64,000 nucleotides of DNA, taken from Ignavibacteriales bacterium. Lineage in GTDB: Bacteria; Bacteroidota; Ignavibacteria; Ignavibacteriales; Ignavibacteriaceae. Below are positions 7,510 through 17,539 of this stretch, in pieces. The stretch is taken from the NCBI GenBank assembly GCA_016707585.1, contig JADJHL010000012.1, forward strand, positions 186,001-250,000. Direction: 5' to 3'. The notes under the pieces are model-generated. The model ran no database searches and was not told the DNA's origin. It saw nothing but the letters and a program-made list of their open reading frames with translations. Made by a program: the position numbers and the translations under genes. Position 1 is the stretch's first letter. Each line of letters begins with the position of its first letter.

Positions 7510-9487
7510 TTCACGTGCATTAATAGTAATTGGATCAATATTAATATTTTTTATCGCACTAGTGGTAAAACTTGTTGATATACAGATACTTCATGCAGAG
7601 GAATATTCTTACAATGCACAAAGACAACAAACTGGTGTAGAAAAAATTTCTGCTGAACGCGGATTAATTTATGATCGAAACAATGTTTTGCTTGTTTACA
7701 ATAGAACTGATGTTTCGTTCTTTGCTGATTTAAGAATGTTAAAGCAGAGTGATAGAAAAGAAATTGCTAAACTTTTTGCAAAAAAATTTAATAGAAGTTC
7801 AAATTACTATTTGAACATGATGAAAAATTCTAAGAAAACTATTTGTATTGAAAAGAAAGCATCCGGTGATTTAGCTGAGTCATTAAAAAAAATAAAACGT
7901 GCTGGATTTTTCTATAAAGAAGAACCAACAAGAGTTTATCATTACAACAATTTAGCATCACACATTCTAGGATACATTAATAATGAAGATGCAGGTGTGA
8001 TGGGCGTTTCTGAATTTTATGAAGACGCACTAAATGGTGAAGATGGTTCAAGACTAATACATAAAAATGCTTTAGGTGAAATTGTAACTGTTGATGATGA
8101 AGCAATTGAACCAGCAATTTCTGGTGATAACTTTTATTTAACGATTGATAAAAATTATCAACTTATACTTGAAGAAGAAATTAGAAAAGGTGTAGAAGAA
8201 TATGGTGCAGTTTCCGGTACTGGAATTATAATGAATCCAAATACCGGAGAAGTTTTAGCACTTGCAAACATTGATGATTTTAATCCAAACGAGTACTGGA
8301 GTTTTAATGATTTCCAAAGAAGAAATCGTGCAATTACTGATACTTATGAACCGGGCTCTACATTTAAATCTTTTACAATTGCTTCTTTGTTAGATCAAAA
8401 ATTATGTAAGCTAACAGAAAAATTAAATCTTGAAAATGGTAAGTATAAATATAAAAGTGTAAATATTCGGGATACACATCCACATAGTAGCTTAGATGTT
8501 GTTGGAATTCTCGAACAATCAAGTAATATCGGTGTTGCAAAACTTGTTCAGAGAATTGATGATGAAAAATATTTTAAATACTTACGTGGATTTGGATTTG
8601 GAAATTCAACATCATTAACACTTCCAGGTGAAACCGCTGGAAAACTAAGAAAGCCAACTGAGTGGTCAAAAGTATCAAAAGCTTATCTGTCTTTTGGATA
8701 TGAAATTTCTGTAACACCACTACAAATGTTAGCTGGTTATTGTGCATTAATTAATGGTGGAGTTTTATACGAACCTCAATTAATTCAACGTCAGGTTTCT
8801 TTTGATGGAGAATTGGTTAACGAATTTGAACCTAAAGAAATTAGAAGAGTTATTTCTACTGAGACATCTGATATTATGAGAGATCTTTTAGGCGGCGTTG
8901 TAAAAAACGGAACAGGGAAAAAAGCTTTTTCAGAATTTATTTCTATTGGTGGGAAAACAGGAACTTCACAAAAATTAGTTGATGGTAGTTATTCCAAACA
9001 ACATTACAATTCTTCATTCGTTGGATTTTTCCCGGTTGAAAATCCACAAGTTGTTTGTTTGATATTATTGAATTCTCCTGATCAAGGTAGATATGGCGGA
9101 TTAGTTGCTGCTCCAATATTTAAAAATGTTGCAGAAAGAATTGTTCAAAATGATATTGAAAAATTTCAAGAATATTTAAATCCTGATTTAATGAAAAATC
9201 TAAAATTCGCTGAAGATAATTCTGAAATTGATATTCAAAATAAAACACAAATTAAACCGATTAGTGTTAGAGAAGTAAAGCTGTCATCCAAAAATAAAAT
9301 GCCTGATCTTGTTAATTGTCAGATTAAAGATGCGATTTATGCATTAACAAAACTTGGAGTTAAATATAAAATTAAAGGCACAGGAATTATTACTTCTCAG
9401 AGTATAACTCCAGGCCAAAAGTTAAGTGGAAAAGAAGTTTGCATAATTGAATGCTCTGAATATCGTGTTAGAGGAGCATCGTTGTAA
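7502..9487 (+). CDS. ftsI: Peptidoglycan D,D-transpeptidase FtsI (PBP3-like) with PASTA domain
   Basis: A 661-residue class B penicillin-binding protein that crosslinks septal peptidoglycan. It has an N-terminal membrane anchor (8-25), a dimerisation/pedestal domain starting with A-E-R-G-L-I-Y-D-R-N, and a transpeptidase domain with the three active-site motifs: S-T-F-K near residue 286, S-S-N near 340 and K-T-G near 484. A single PASTA domain follows (about 597-655, M-P-D-L-V-N-C-Q). A C-terminal PASTA is more typical of SpoVD-type PBPs than of proteobacterial PBP3. Overlaps ftsL by 8 bp; murE begins at the next base. Confidence 0.95.
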   Translation: MNNSRALIVIGSILIFFIALVVKLVDIQILHAEEYSYNAQRQQTGVEKISAERGLIYDRNNVLLVYNRTDVSFFADLRMLKQSDRKEIAKLFAKKFNRSSNYYLNMMKNSKKTICIEKKASGDLAESLKKIKRAGFFYKEEPTRVYHYNNLASHILGYINNEDAGVMGVSEFYEDALNGEDGSRLIHKNALGEIVTVDDEAIEPAISGDNFYLTIDKNYQLILEEEIRKGVEEYGAVSGTGIIMNPNTGEVLALANIDDFNPNEYWSFNDFQRRNRAITDTYEPGSTFKSFTIASLLDQKLCKLTEKLNLENGKYKYKSVNIRDTHPHSSLDVVGILEQSSNIGVAKLVQRIDDEKYFKYLRGFGFGNSTSLTLPGETAGKLRKPTEWSKVSKAYLSFGYEISVTPLQMLAGYCALINGGVLYEPQLIQRQVSFDGELVNEFEPKEIRRVISTETSDIMRDLLGGVVKNGTGKKAFSEFISIGGKTGTSQKLVDGSYSKQHYNSSFVGFFPVENPQVVCLILLNSPDQGRYGGLVAAPIFKNVAERIVQNDIEKFQEYLNPDLMKNLKFAEDNSEIDIQNKTQIKPISVREVKLSSKNKMPDLVNCQIKDAIYALTKLGVKYKIKGTGIITSQSITPGQKLSGKEVCIIECSEYRVRGASL

Positions 9488-10957
9488 ATGGAATTGACTC
9501 AACTTCTAAATAGTGTTCACGCTATTCAAGTAACTGGAGAAGTTCAGAGAAGAGACGTTGCTGATATTGTTTATGACTCACGAAAAGTGCAAAAGAATTC
9601 TGTTTTTGTTGCAATTAAAGGATATAAAACTGATGGACACAAGTTTCTTCAGGATGCTATAAATAAAGGTGCAGTTGCTGTTGTTGTTGAAGATGATAAT
9701 GCGATTCCAGATGATTTGATAACTCATTCACAGATTGCAAAAATTTTAGTTAACGATTGCAGAAAAGCATTAGCTGAATTATCAAAAGGATTTTATAAAG
9801 GTCCAACCAATAAATTAAAACTTATTGGGATAACCGGAACAAACGGTAAAACTACTACAACATTTATTTTGAAAAACATTTTGCAAAATGCTGGTTACAA
9901 AACTGGTTTAGTTGGAACAATAGCAAATTATACTGGTGATATAAAAGCAGACTCAAAATTAACAACACCGGAATCAAATGATTTGAACAGATTATTCTAC
10001 GATATGATTCAGGCAGGTTGTTCATACTCAGTAATGGAAGTGTCTTCACATTCATTAGTATTAAATAGAGTTTATGGTTTGGATTTTAAAGCAGCAATAT
10101 TTTCTAACATTACTTCAGATCATTTGGATTTTCATAATTCGTTTGATGAATACTTGAATGCAAAAAAAATATTATTTGATGGATTAGGTTCAAATTCTTT
10201 TGCAATCATAAATTCTGATGATAGTAGTTCACAAAAGATGGTTCAGGATTCAAAAGCAAAAATTATTACTTATGGAATTGCAGCTAATTCAGATTATCAA
10301 ATAAAAAATATTGTTTACGATTTGAATGGAACAGATTTTACAATTACTCATAATAAAGTTGATTATAAAATTCATACAACATTAATTGGAACTTTTAATG
10401 CTTACAATGCAACTTCAGCTTTTGCAACTGCACATAGTTTAGGAATTAATGCAAATAAAATTGTAGAAGGCATAAAGTCATCACCGCAAGTTCCAGGCAG
10501 ATTTGAAGTATTTGGTAAGGGAAAGAAAAAAGTAATTGTTGATTATTCTCATACTGCAGATAGTTTAGAAAAAGCGTTACAAGCTGTTAGAGAAATTGTA
10601 AAAAATAAAAATCAGGTTGTAACAGTTTTTGGCTGTGGTGGTGATAGAGATAAAACTAAACGTCCGGTTATGGGTAAAGTTGCAAGTGATTTAAGTGATA
10701 TAGTTTTTATTACATCGGATAATCCAAGAACAGAAAATCCTTTTGAAATCATTGAAGACATCAAAAAAGGTATTTCTAAAAATAATTCTGAAGTTGAAGA
10801 GAATAGAGAAGAAGCAATTAAAAAGGCTATTCAAAGTTCTGATGATAATGCTGTGATTTTAATTGCTGGTAAAGGTCACGAAAATTATCAAGAGATAAAT
10901 GGAATTAGAAATCATTTTTCTGATCAGGAAATTGCATTAAAGTATTTAGCTGAATGA
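9488..10957 (+). CDS. murE: UDP-MurNAc-L-Ala-D-Glu:meso-diaminopimelate ligase MurE
   Basis: A 489-residue cytoplasmic Mur ligase that adds the third amino acid of the peptidoglycan stem peptide. ATP-binding G-T-N-G-K-T-T-T-T lies at about 116-124, with the central Mur domain and the C-terminal ligase domain (V-D-Y-S-H-T-A-D-S, G-C-G-G-D-R-D). The D-N-P-R motif near 411-414 is the established marker for meso-diaminopimelate rather than lysine as substrate, so this organism should have DAP-type peptidoglycan. It starts directly after the ftsI stop and overlaps murF by 4 bp. Confidence 0.97.
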   Translation: MELTQLLNSVHAIQVTGEVQRRDVADIVYDSRKVQKNSVFVAIKGYKTDGHKFLQDAINKGAVAVVVEDDNAIPDDLITHSQIAKILVNDCRKALAELSKGFYKGPTNKLKLIGITGTNGKTTTTFILKNILQNAGYKTGLVGTIANYTGDIKADSKLTTPESNDLNRLFYDMIQAGCSYSVMEVSSHSLVLNRVYGLDFKAAIFSNITSDHLDFHNSFDEYLNAKKILFDGLGSNSFAIINSDDSSSQKMVQDSKAKIITYGIAANSDYQIKNIVYDLNGTDFTITHNKVDYKIHTTLIGTFNAYNATSAFATAHSLGINANKIVEGIKSSPQVPGRFEVFGKGKKKVIVDYSHTADSLEKALQAVREIVKNKNQVVTVFGCGGDRDKTKRPVMGKVASDLSDIVFITSDNPRTENPFEIIEDIKKGISKNNSEVEENREEAIKKAIQSSDDNAVILIAGKGHENYQEINGIRNHFSDQEIALKYLAE

Positions 10958-12336
10958 AAAAAATACATTTAAATATAGAAGATATTTTTAATCTCCCTAC
11001 AGCAGTGATTTACAATCCGGATAAGTTTAAATCAATTTATCATGTTTCAATTGATTCAAGAAACATTAAAAAAAATACTTTGTTCATTGCAATAAAAGGA
11101 GAGCGATTTGATGGTCATGATTTTATAGATGAAGTAGTTAAAAAAGGTGCAGCAGCAGTTATAATAAATGCAAAGAGTTTTAGAGAAATAAAAAATTTAG
11201 ATTTTCCAGTTATAACAGTTAAAGATACAACTATTGCTTTAGGTGATGTTGCAAAATTATGGCGATCAAAACTTAAAGCTAAAGTTATTGGAATTACCGG
11301 AAGTGCAGGCAAAACAACAACAAAAGAAATTCTTGCAACTTTACTTTCTGAAAAATTTAAAGTTAACAAGACAATTGCGAACAATAATAATCACATTGGT
11401 GTGCCTTTAACAGTGTTAAGCACAAATGAAAAACACAATGTTTTAGTAGCAGAGCTTGGTACAAATCATTTTGGTGAAATTCCATATACATCAGCGATTG
11501 TAAGTCCTGATTTAGCACTGATAACAAATATTGGTGATTCGCATTTAGAATATTTGAAAAATCGTAAAGGTGTGTTTACAGAAAAATCTGCTTTGCTTAA
11601 AGAAACAATGAAGTGTGGAGGAAAAGTTTTTATTAATAATGATGATAAAATCTTAAAAGAATTTGGTAAAAAAATAAAAAGTAAAATCACTTTTGCAATA
11701 AATGAAAAAGCTGATTTCAAAGTTTCTATTAAAGGGTATGATAAATTTGCAAGACCTCAAATTGAAATTAAAAGTAAGAAAAATATTTTCGAAGCAACTT
11801 TACCAATTAGTGGTGAGAAGAATGTTCTAAACTTTACTGCTGCTTATGCAATTGCTTCAGAATTAGGATTAAGTAATTCACAAATCCAAAAAGCTGTAAA
11901 GAAAATAAAATCTTACAACAAAAGATTAGAAATAAAAAATCTTAAAAAGTTTACTTTGATAAATGATACTTATAATGCAAATCCTGACTCGATGAAATCA
12001 TCTATAGATATTTTGAATAAAATAGAATCAAGAAAAAGAAAAATTGCTGTGCTTGGTGATATGTTTGAGCTTGGTAATGAATCAAAATCAAAACACTTGG
12101 ACTTAGCTAATTTCATCAATAAAACAAAAGTTGATGAAGTTTACTCAATTGGTAAAATGATGAAATTGATGAATCAAAAACTAAATGGCAAAACAAAAAT
12201 TCATCAACACTTTGCTGAAAGAGAATCATTAAAAAACTTTTTGAAAAAATTAGAAATTAAAAATTCTGTTGTGCTCGTTAAAGGTTCACGCGGAATGAAA
12301 ATGGAAGAGTTCGTTTCAGTTCTTGAAATAAGATAA
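10954..12336 (+). CDS. murF: UDP-MurNAc-tripeptide:D-Ala-D-Ala ligase MurF
   Basis: A 460-residue Mur ligase that attaches D-alanyl-D-alanine to the UDP-MurNAc-tripeptide. The P-loop is G-I-T-G-S-A-G-K-T-T-T-K (about 109-120), followed by N-N-x-N-N-H-I-G-V-P typical of MurF, the L-N-D-T-Y-N-A-N-P-D-S-M motif near 340 and the C-terminal G-D-M-F-E-L-G. It overlaps murE by ATGA and is 5 bp from mraY. No ddl gene for its D-Ala-D-Ala substrate is present in this window. Confidence 0.96.
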   Translation: MKKIHLNIEDIFNLPTAVIYNPDKFKSIYHVSIDSRNIKKNTLFIAIKGERFDGHDFIDEVVKKGAAAVIINAKSFREIKNLDFPVITVKDTTIALGDVAKLWRSKLKAKVIGITGSAGKTTTKEILATLLSEKFKVNKTIANNNNHIGVPLTVLSTNEKHNVLVAELGTNHFGEIPYTSAIVSPDLALITNIGDSHLEYLKNRKGVFTEKSALLKETMKCGGKVFINNDDKILKEFGKKIKSKITFAINEKADFKVSIKGYDKFARPQIEIKSKKNIFEATLPISGEKNVLNFTAAYAIASELGLSNSQIQKAVKKIKSYNKRLEIKNLKKFTLINDTYNANPDSMKSSIDILNKIESRKRKIAVLGDMFELGNESKSKHLDLANFINKTKVDEVYSIGKMMKLMNQKLNGKTKIHQHFAERESLKNFLKKLEIKNSVVLVKGSRGMKMEEFVSVLEIR

Positions 12337-12341
12337 AAATA

Positions 12342-13460
12342 ATGCTTTACTATTTATTTGAATACATAAACAAAACTTTCAATCCACCAGGATTTGATAT
12401 TTTTAGATTCTTAACATTTCGTTCAGGACTTGCTGCAATAACTGGATTATTTCTTGCATTCTATCTTGGACCAAAAATAATTAAGAAACTTCAAGCACAT
12501 CAAATTGGTGAAGCAAAAAAAGCTGATGGACCTAAATTTCATTGGTCAAAAGCTGGAACACCAACGATGGGTGGTTTAATTATCATTCTATCAGTTACAA
12601 TTCCTGTTCTACTTTGGGGCGATTTGAAAAGCACTTATATAATATTGATTCTTGCTGGAACACTTTGGTTAAGTGCTGTTGGTTTCTTAGATGATTATTT
12701 AAAAGTAATAAAAAAATATCCAAACGGATTGATTGCACGTTACAAATTGATGGGTCAGGTATTTATTGGATTAGTTGTTGGTACTGTAATTTATTTTTCT
12801 TCTGACTTTGAAGGATTCAATACCTTAACAACAATTCCATTTTTAAAAAATGTTAATCTTGATTTATCATATTTATATATACCAGCAGTCGTATTCGTTA
12901 TTACAGCAACATCTAATGCAGTAAACTTAACAGATGGATTAGATGGACTTGCAACCGGCGTGATTGTGATAGTTATGATTGCACTTGCTTTGCTATCATA
13001 CTTCAGTGGTAATGCAATCTTTGCAAATTATTTAAATATAATCTATATGCCAGGTGCAGGAGAGTTAACAGTTTTTATTGCAGCACTTGTTGGTGCAGGA
13101 TTAGGTTTTCTTTGGTTCAATTCTTATCCGGCACAAGTATTTATGGGCGATACAGGTTCCCTAGCACTTGGTGGCGCATTTGGAATTATTGCAGTGTTGA
13201 TAAAGAAAGAATTATTTATTCCAATTCTTGGTGGAATATTTTTTATGGAAACTTTATCTGTGATAATTCAGAGACTTTATTTCAAATACACAAAGAAAAG
13301 ATTTGGTGAAGGTAAAAGAGTTTTTAAAATGGCTCCTGTTCATCATCATTTTGAAATGGTTGGATGGCCTGAACCAAAAATTGTTATACGTGCGTATATC
13401 ATCGCAATTATTCTTGCGATTGTTACTTTAGTTTCATTTAAGATAAGATATAGATGTTAG
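12342..13460 (+). CDS. mraY: Phospho-N-acetylmuramoyl-pentapeptide transferase MraY
   Basis: A 372-residue integral membrane enzyme that moves phospho-MurNAc-pentapeptide to undecaprenyl phosphate, making lipid I. Family motifs are G-T-P-T-M-G-G near 74, the D-D-Y near 118 (F-L-D-D-Y-L-K), N-L-T-D-G-L-D-G-L-A, the F-M-G-D-T-G-S-L-A-L-G-G active-site loop and the histidine-rich P-V-H-H-H-F-E. About ten membrane segments. It overlaps murD by 7 bp. Confidence 0.97.
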   Translation: MLYYLFEYINKTFNPPGFDIFRFLTFRSGLAAITGLFLAFYLGPKIIKKLQAHQIGEAKKADGPKFHWSKAGTPTMGGLIIILSVTIPVLLWGDLKSTYIILILAGTLWLSAVGFLDDYLKVIKKYPNGLIARYKLMGQVFIGLVVGTVIYFSSDFEGFNTLTTIPFLKNVNLDLSYLYIPAVVFVITATSNAVNLTDGLDGLATGVIVIVMIALALLSYFSGNAIFANYLNIIYMPGAGELTVFIAALVGAGLGFLWFNSYPAQVFMGDTGSLALGGAFGIIAVLIKKELFIPILGGIFFMETLSVIIQRLYFKYTKKRFGEGKRVFKMAPVHHHFEMVGWPEPKIVIRAYIIAIILAIVTLVSFKIRYRC

Positions 13461-14803
13461 AAGTTAAGAATAAAAAAATATCAATCATTGGTGCTGTTAG
13501 AAGTGGACTTGGAGCAGCTAAGCTTGCTAAGCAGCTTGGTGCAATTCCATTTGTTAGTGATGCCGGTTCTGAAGAAAAATTAAAATCTTCAATCGAAGTA
13601 TTGCAAAAAGAAAAAATTGATTTTGAAATTGCAAAACACTCAGAAAAAGTTTTTGATTGTGATTTAATGGTTGTAAGTCCTGGAGTTCCGTCAGATTCAG
13701 AAGTGATTAAGAATGCTAAAAGTAAAAACATAAAAATTATTAGTGAACTTGAATTTGCTTCATCATTCTGTAAAGCAAATGAAATCGGGATAACCGGAAC
13801 AAACGGAAAAACTACAACAACAAGTTTATGTGATTATCTTTTTAATGAATGTGGTGTAAAATCTTATTCGGCAGGAAATATTGGTTTGGCATTTTCTGAA
13901 GTTGCAACACAATCTAAAGAAAATGAATTTGTTTCACTTGAAATTTCAAGTTTTCAGCTTGATTTGATTGATCAATTCAAGCCTAAAGTGGCGATGATAT
14001 TAAATATTACTCCAGATCATTTAAATCGATATGAAAACAGTGTTGAGAAATATGCTTTATCAAAGCTAAGAATTTTTGAAAATCAAGATGAAAATGATTT
14101 CTTGATTCTAAGTAAAGACAGTGAGTTGTTAAATCAATATTTCAAAAAAGCTAAAAGTAATATTTTCTTTTTCTCAACAAGTAAAAAAGTTTCTAATGGG
14201 TGTTATTTAGAGAACGATGAAGTAAGATTTGTAAGAAGTGATGCTGTTGAATTTTCTTGTAGAGTGTCTGATATCTTTATTAAAGGTGAGCATAACATTC
14301 AAAATGCAATGGCGGTAATTATCGCAGCAAAGATATTTAATTTGGATAATGAAAAAATTCTGGAAGCATTATATTCATTTAAAGGCGTTGAACATAGATT
14401 AGAATTAGTAAGAGAAATTGAAGGAATAAAATTCATCAACGATTCAAAAGCAACAAATGTTGATTCTGTTGTAGTTGCACTAAAAAGTTTTGATGGGCCA
14501 ATTTTTCTTATTCTTGGTGGACAGGATAAAGGAAATGATTACGCAATGATCGAAGATTTAGTAATTGAAAAAGTAAAAAAGATTTATGCAATCGGTTCAT
14601 CAGCAGAAAAAGTTTTTAATTACTTTCATAGCAGAGTAAAAACAGAAATTAAAAAAGATTTTGATGATGTTATCAATACAGCAATAAGCGAAGCAAGAGA
14701 GGGCGATATAGTTTTACTTTCTCCAGCTTGCGCAAGCTTTGATATGTTCGATAATTATGAACATCGTGGAAAAGTTTTTAAATCAATAGTAAATAATAAA
14801 TGA
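13454..14803 (+). CDS. murD: UDP-MurNAc-L-alanine:D-glutamate ligase MurD
   Basis: A 449-residue cytoplasmic Mur ligase that adds D-glutamate. An N-terminal Rossmann-like UDP-binding domain (I-I-G-A-V-R-S-G-L-G) precedes the ATP-binding I-T-G-T-N-G-K-T-T-T-T near 113-123. Then come S-S-F-Q-L-D, N-I-T-P-D-H-L-N-R, and the C-terminal N-D-S-K-A-T-N and S-P-A-C-A-S-F-D-M-F-D signatures. Overlaps mraY by 7 bp and ftsW by 4 bp. Confidence 0.96.
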   Translation: MLEVKNKKISIIGAVRSGLGAAKLAKQLGAIPFVSDAGSEEKLKSSIEVLQKEKIDFEIAKHSEKVFDCDLMVVSPGVPSDSEVIKNAKSKNIKIISELEFASSFCKANEIGITGTNGKTTTTSLCDYLFNECGVKSYSAGNIGLAFSEVATQSKENEFVSLEISSFQLDLIDQFKPKVAMILNITPDHLNRYENSVEKYALSKLRIFENQDENDFLILSKDSELLNQYFKKAKSNIFFFSTSKKVSNGCYLENDEVRFVRSDAVEFSCRVSDIFIKGEHNIQNAMAVIIAAKIFNLDNEKILEALYSFKGVEHRLELVREIEGIKFINDSKATNVDSVVVALKSFDGPIFLILGGQDKGNDYAMIEDLVIEKVKKIYAIGSSAEKVFNYFHSRVKTEIKKDFDDVINTAISEAREGDIVLLSPACASFDMFDNYEHRGKVFKSIVNNK

Positions 14804-15963
14804 AAAAATTAGCTGTAACAGTTTTCTTTGCAACATTCAGTCTTATTCTTATAGGATTGATAATTGTTATGAGTGCAAGCAGCACTTACAGTGCAACAAG
14901 ATTTGACAGCTCGTTTCATTTATTTAGCTCTCATTTAATCAGAGTAATGATCGGATTATTTTTTATGACTGGCGCAAGTTTTATTCCTTATGAGTGGTAT
15001 AAAAAATTTAGCAAACCAGCGATTATTGGAGCAGCAGTTTTGCTAATGATAACATTGGTGATTGCTCCACAAGTTAAAGGTTCCGGTAGATGGTTGAACT
15101 TTGGATTTATAACAATTCAGCCAGCAGATATCGCAAGATTAGTTTTGATAATTCATCTCGCTTATTTGATTGAAAAGAAAAAAGATGATCTACTTGATTT
15201 TAAAAATGGGTTCATGTATTTATTCATCTGGGTTTTGATGATTGCCGGATTAATTTTTATTCAACCAAATGTCAGCTCCGCAGCATTGATTGTTATCATT
15301 TCAATTTCAATGCTTTATGTTGGCGGTGCAAGGTTTAAACACATTTTTGTTTCCGGATTAAGTGTGATTTTAGCTGCCGGAAGTTTTGCGATGATACTTC
15401 CACACTCACGAAAAAGAATTTTAAGTTTTATTGCATCATTTGGTGATGGTGGAGAATTAAGCCATCAACTTAAACAAGGTGTTTTAAGTCTTGGCAGTGG
15501 CGGGATTTTTGGAGTTGGAATTGGAAACAGCAGACAAAGCAATTTATTCTTACCTGAATCATACGGTGATTTTATTTTTGCTATTCTTGGAGAAGAAACA
15601 GGATTTATTGGAGCAGTCGTTGTACTTCTATTCTACGTGGTTTTGTTTGTTGCCGGAATTTTAATTGCAAAGAAAGCAAAAGATAAATTTGGCCAGATGC
15701 TTGCATTTGGAATTTCATTTTCAATTATCATTTATGCGTTTGTAAATGCAGCTGTTGCAACAGGATTATTTCCAACAACCGGCTTGCCTTTGCCATTTAT
15801 TAGTTACGGTGGAACCTCAATTATTTTCTTATGTATTTCGATTGGAGTTTTAATAAACATTGCAATCTATAATCACGCTTTGGATAAGGATAAAAATAAA
15901 AGTAAATCAACAGAAGCTAATATGTATGGCAAAACAGCTTTAGCAGTTGAGGAAGTTAGATAA
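14800..15963 (+). CDS. ftsW: Peptidoglycan glycosyltransferase FtsW (SEDS family)
   Basis: A 387-residue polytopic SEDS protein that polymerises lipid II into glycan strands at the septum, working with FtsI. About ten membrane segments. Family motifs visible are K-G-S-G-R-W-L near 90, I-Q-P-A-D-I-A-R-L, the catalytic-loop region L-P-E-S-Y-G-D-F-I-F-A-I-L-G-E-E and the C-terminal L-P-F-I-S-Y-G-G-T-S. Overlaps murD by 4 bp and shares one base with murG. Confidence 0.96.
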   Translation: MKKLAVTVFFATFSLILIGLIIVMSASSTYSATRFDSSFHLFSSHLIRVMIGLFFMTGASFIPYEWYKKFSKPAIIGAAVLLMITLVIAPQVKGSGRWLNFGFITIQPADIARLVLIIHLAYLIEKKKDDLLDFKNGFMYLFIWVLMIAGLIFIQPNVSSAALIVIISISMLYVGGARFKHIFVSGLSVILAAGSFAMILPHSRKRILSFIASFGDGGELSHQLKQGVLSLGSGGIFGVGIGNSRQSNLFLPESYGDFIFAILGEETGFIGAVVVLLFYVVLFVAGILIAKKAKDKFGQMLAFGISFSIIIYAFVNAAVATGLFPTTGLPLPFISYGGTSIIFLCISIGVLINIAIYNHALDKDKNKSKSTEANMYGKTALAVEEVR

Positions 15964-17063
15964 TGAAAAGTTCTACACCATATAGATTTTTATTTGCTGG
16001 CGGTGGAACCGGTGGGCATCTTTATCCTGCAATCGCAGTAGCGGATGAAATTAAAAGACTGAAACCTGAATCAGAAATAATTTTTGTTGGAACTAAATCT
16101 AAAATTGAAGGAAGAGTTGTTCCAAAACTTGGATATGGATTTAAATCAATCTGGATAAAAGGATTTGCTAGAAAATTTAATCTTGAAAATTTATTGTTTC
16201 CAGTAAAGCTTTTGGTTTCGCTTGTTCAATCATTGTTTATTTCTTTCAGATTTAAACCAAAAGTTGCAATTGGATCAGGCGGATACGTTGCAGGTCCTGC
16301 TATCTGGGGAGCATCAGTGCTCGGAGCAAAAGTTATTTTGATGGAATCAAACAGTTATCCTGGTGTTACAACAAGATTATTAGAACGTTATGCTGATGAA
16401 GTGAATATTTCTTTCGAAGATTCAAAAAAATATTTGAGAAAACCAGATAAAATAAAATTGACGGGAAATCCTGTGAGAGCAGAACTTGGTTCATCAACAA
16501 AAGAAGAAGCAAAAAAATATTTTGGACTTGAAGCAGATAAAACAACAGTTCTGGTTCTCGGTGGAAGTTTAGGTGCTGCATCAATCAATGAAACATTTGC
16601 AAGTTGTGTTGAAGAGCTAGAAAAAAAATCTTTACAAATCATCTGGCAGACGGGAAAAAATTATTATCATAGCTATAAAAACATTAATTTGCATTCCGTA
16701 AAAATTCTGGATTTTATTGAAGACATGAACAAAGCATACTCAGCTTGTGATCTTCTTGTGGCGAGGGCCGGTGCAACAACAATCGCTGAGTTAACAGTTC
16801 TAGGAATTCCTTCAATATTGATTCCATCGCCCCACGTTGCGGAGAATCATCAATATTACAATGCTAAATCACTTGCAGATAATAATGCTGCGGTTTTGAT
16901 TAAGGATTCAGATGTGAAATCATTATTGAAAGATAAAATTTTAGAAGTTGTTGCCGATAAAAAATTACTTAATAGCTTAAGTGAAAATTCAAAAAAAATT
17001 TCTAAACCAGAAGCAGCAAACGTTATAGCAAAGAGTGCGATAAATTTTGCGTTAGCAACATGA
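15963..17063 (+). CDS. murG: UDP-GlcNAc:lipid I N-acetylglucosaminyltransferase MurG
   Basis: A 366-residue GT-B glycosyltransferase on the inner face of the membrane that converts lipid I to lipid II. The N-terminal G-G-G-T-G-G-H-L-Y-P-A loop at about 12-22 and a second glycine loop (G-G-S-L-G-A) near 200 are diagnostic, as are A-R-A-G-A-T-T-I-A-E and the E-N-H-Q-Y-Y-N-A of the UDP-GlcNAc site. Overlaps the small PH-like gene by 4 bp. Confidence 0.97.
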   Translation: MKSSTPYRFLFAGGGTGGHLYPAIAVADEIKRLKPESEIIFVGTKSKIEGRVVPKLGYGFKSIWIKGFARKFNLENLLFPVKLLVSLVQSLFISFRFKPKVAIGSGGYVAGPAIWGASVLGAKVILMESNSYPGVTTRLLERYADEVNISFEDSKKYLRKPDKIKLTGNPVRAELGSSTKEEAKKYFGLEADKTTVLVLGGSLGAASINETFASCVEELEKKSLQIIWQTGKNYYHSYKNINLHSVKILDFIEDMNKAYSACDLLVARAGATTIAELTVLGIPSILIPSPHVAENHQYYNAKSLADNNAAVLIKDSDVKSLLKDKILEVVADKKLLNSLSENSKKISKPEAANVIAKSAINFALAT

Positions 17064-17539
17064 CAGATGAACAATTAAAACATAAAAGTAAGTTCAAGTA
17101 TAATATGTCATTTTATTATCAATCAACAATTATTTACTTCGTTGCTTTTGCAATTTACTTGTTGATAAGAGGGCAATTTGTTGAAAGTTCTTATACGCTC
17201 ATTACTCGTGATCCGATAATTTATTTGTTGGCTTTTATTGTTGTCGTTTCATTGGTTGCATTGTTCTTCAATTTATATCGTAACAGATACATTGAATTTA
17301 GCAATGAAGGATTAATTTTTAGTGATAGATTTGGATCAAAACTTATTCACAAAAATGAGATTAAAGAAGTTAAGCTTGGCAAAGATAGACGATATGGAAA
17401 GTCAAATGCTTTAAAGCTTGTAAGGATAAAAATTAAATCAAGATTAAGACCATTTGTTGTAAGACCAAGCGACTATGAAAATGAAAACGAATTACTTAAA
17501 AAATTTCATCAACTTAAACTTGAAGTAGAAAAAGTATAG
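17060..17539 (+). CDS. Small two-helix membrane protein with PH-like cytoplasmic domain, inside dcw cluster
   Basis: A 159-residue protein not found in textbook dcw clusters. Two membrane helices (about 22-40 and 50-72) are followed by a beta-rich segment (R-N-R-Y-I-E-F-S-N-E-G-L-I-F, then I-x-x-N-E-I-K-E-V) that reads like a bacterial PH/DUF304-type domain, then a basic stretch and a charged C-terminus. It overlaps murG by 4 bp and ends one base before murC, so it must be co-translated with wall synthesis genes. The PH call is tentative; function unknown. Confidence 0.6.
   Translation: MTDEQLKHKSKFKYNMSFYYQSTIIYFVAFAIYLLIRGQFVESSYTLITRDPIIYLLAFIVVVSLVALFFNLYRNRYIEFSNEGLIFSDRFGSKLIHKNEIKEVKLGKDRRYGKSNALKLVRIKIKSRLRPFVVRPSDYENENELLKKFHQLKLEVEKV

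Noticed and set aside
7502..9487. A serine/threonine kinase-type PASTA receptor
   Set aside because: The PASTA unit is attached to a complete transpeptidase with S-T-F-K, S-S-N and K-T-G motifs, so the protein is FtsI.
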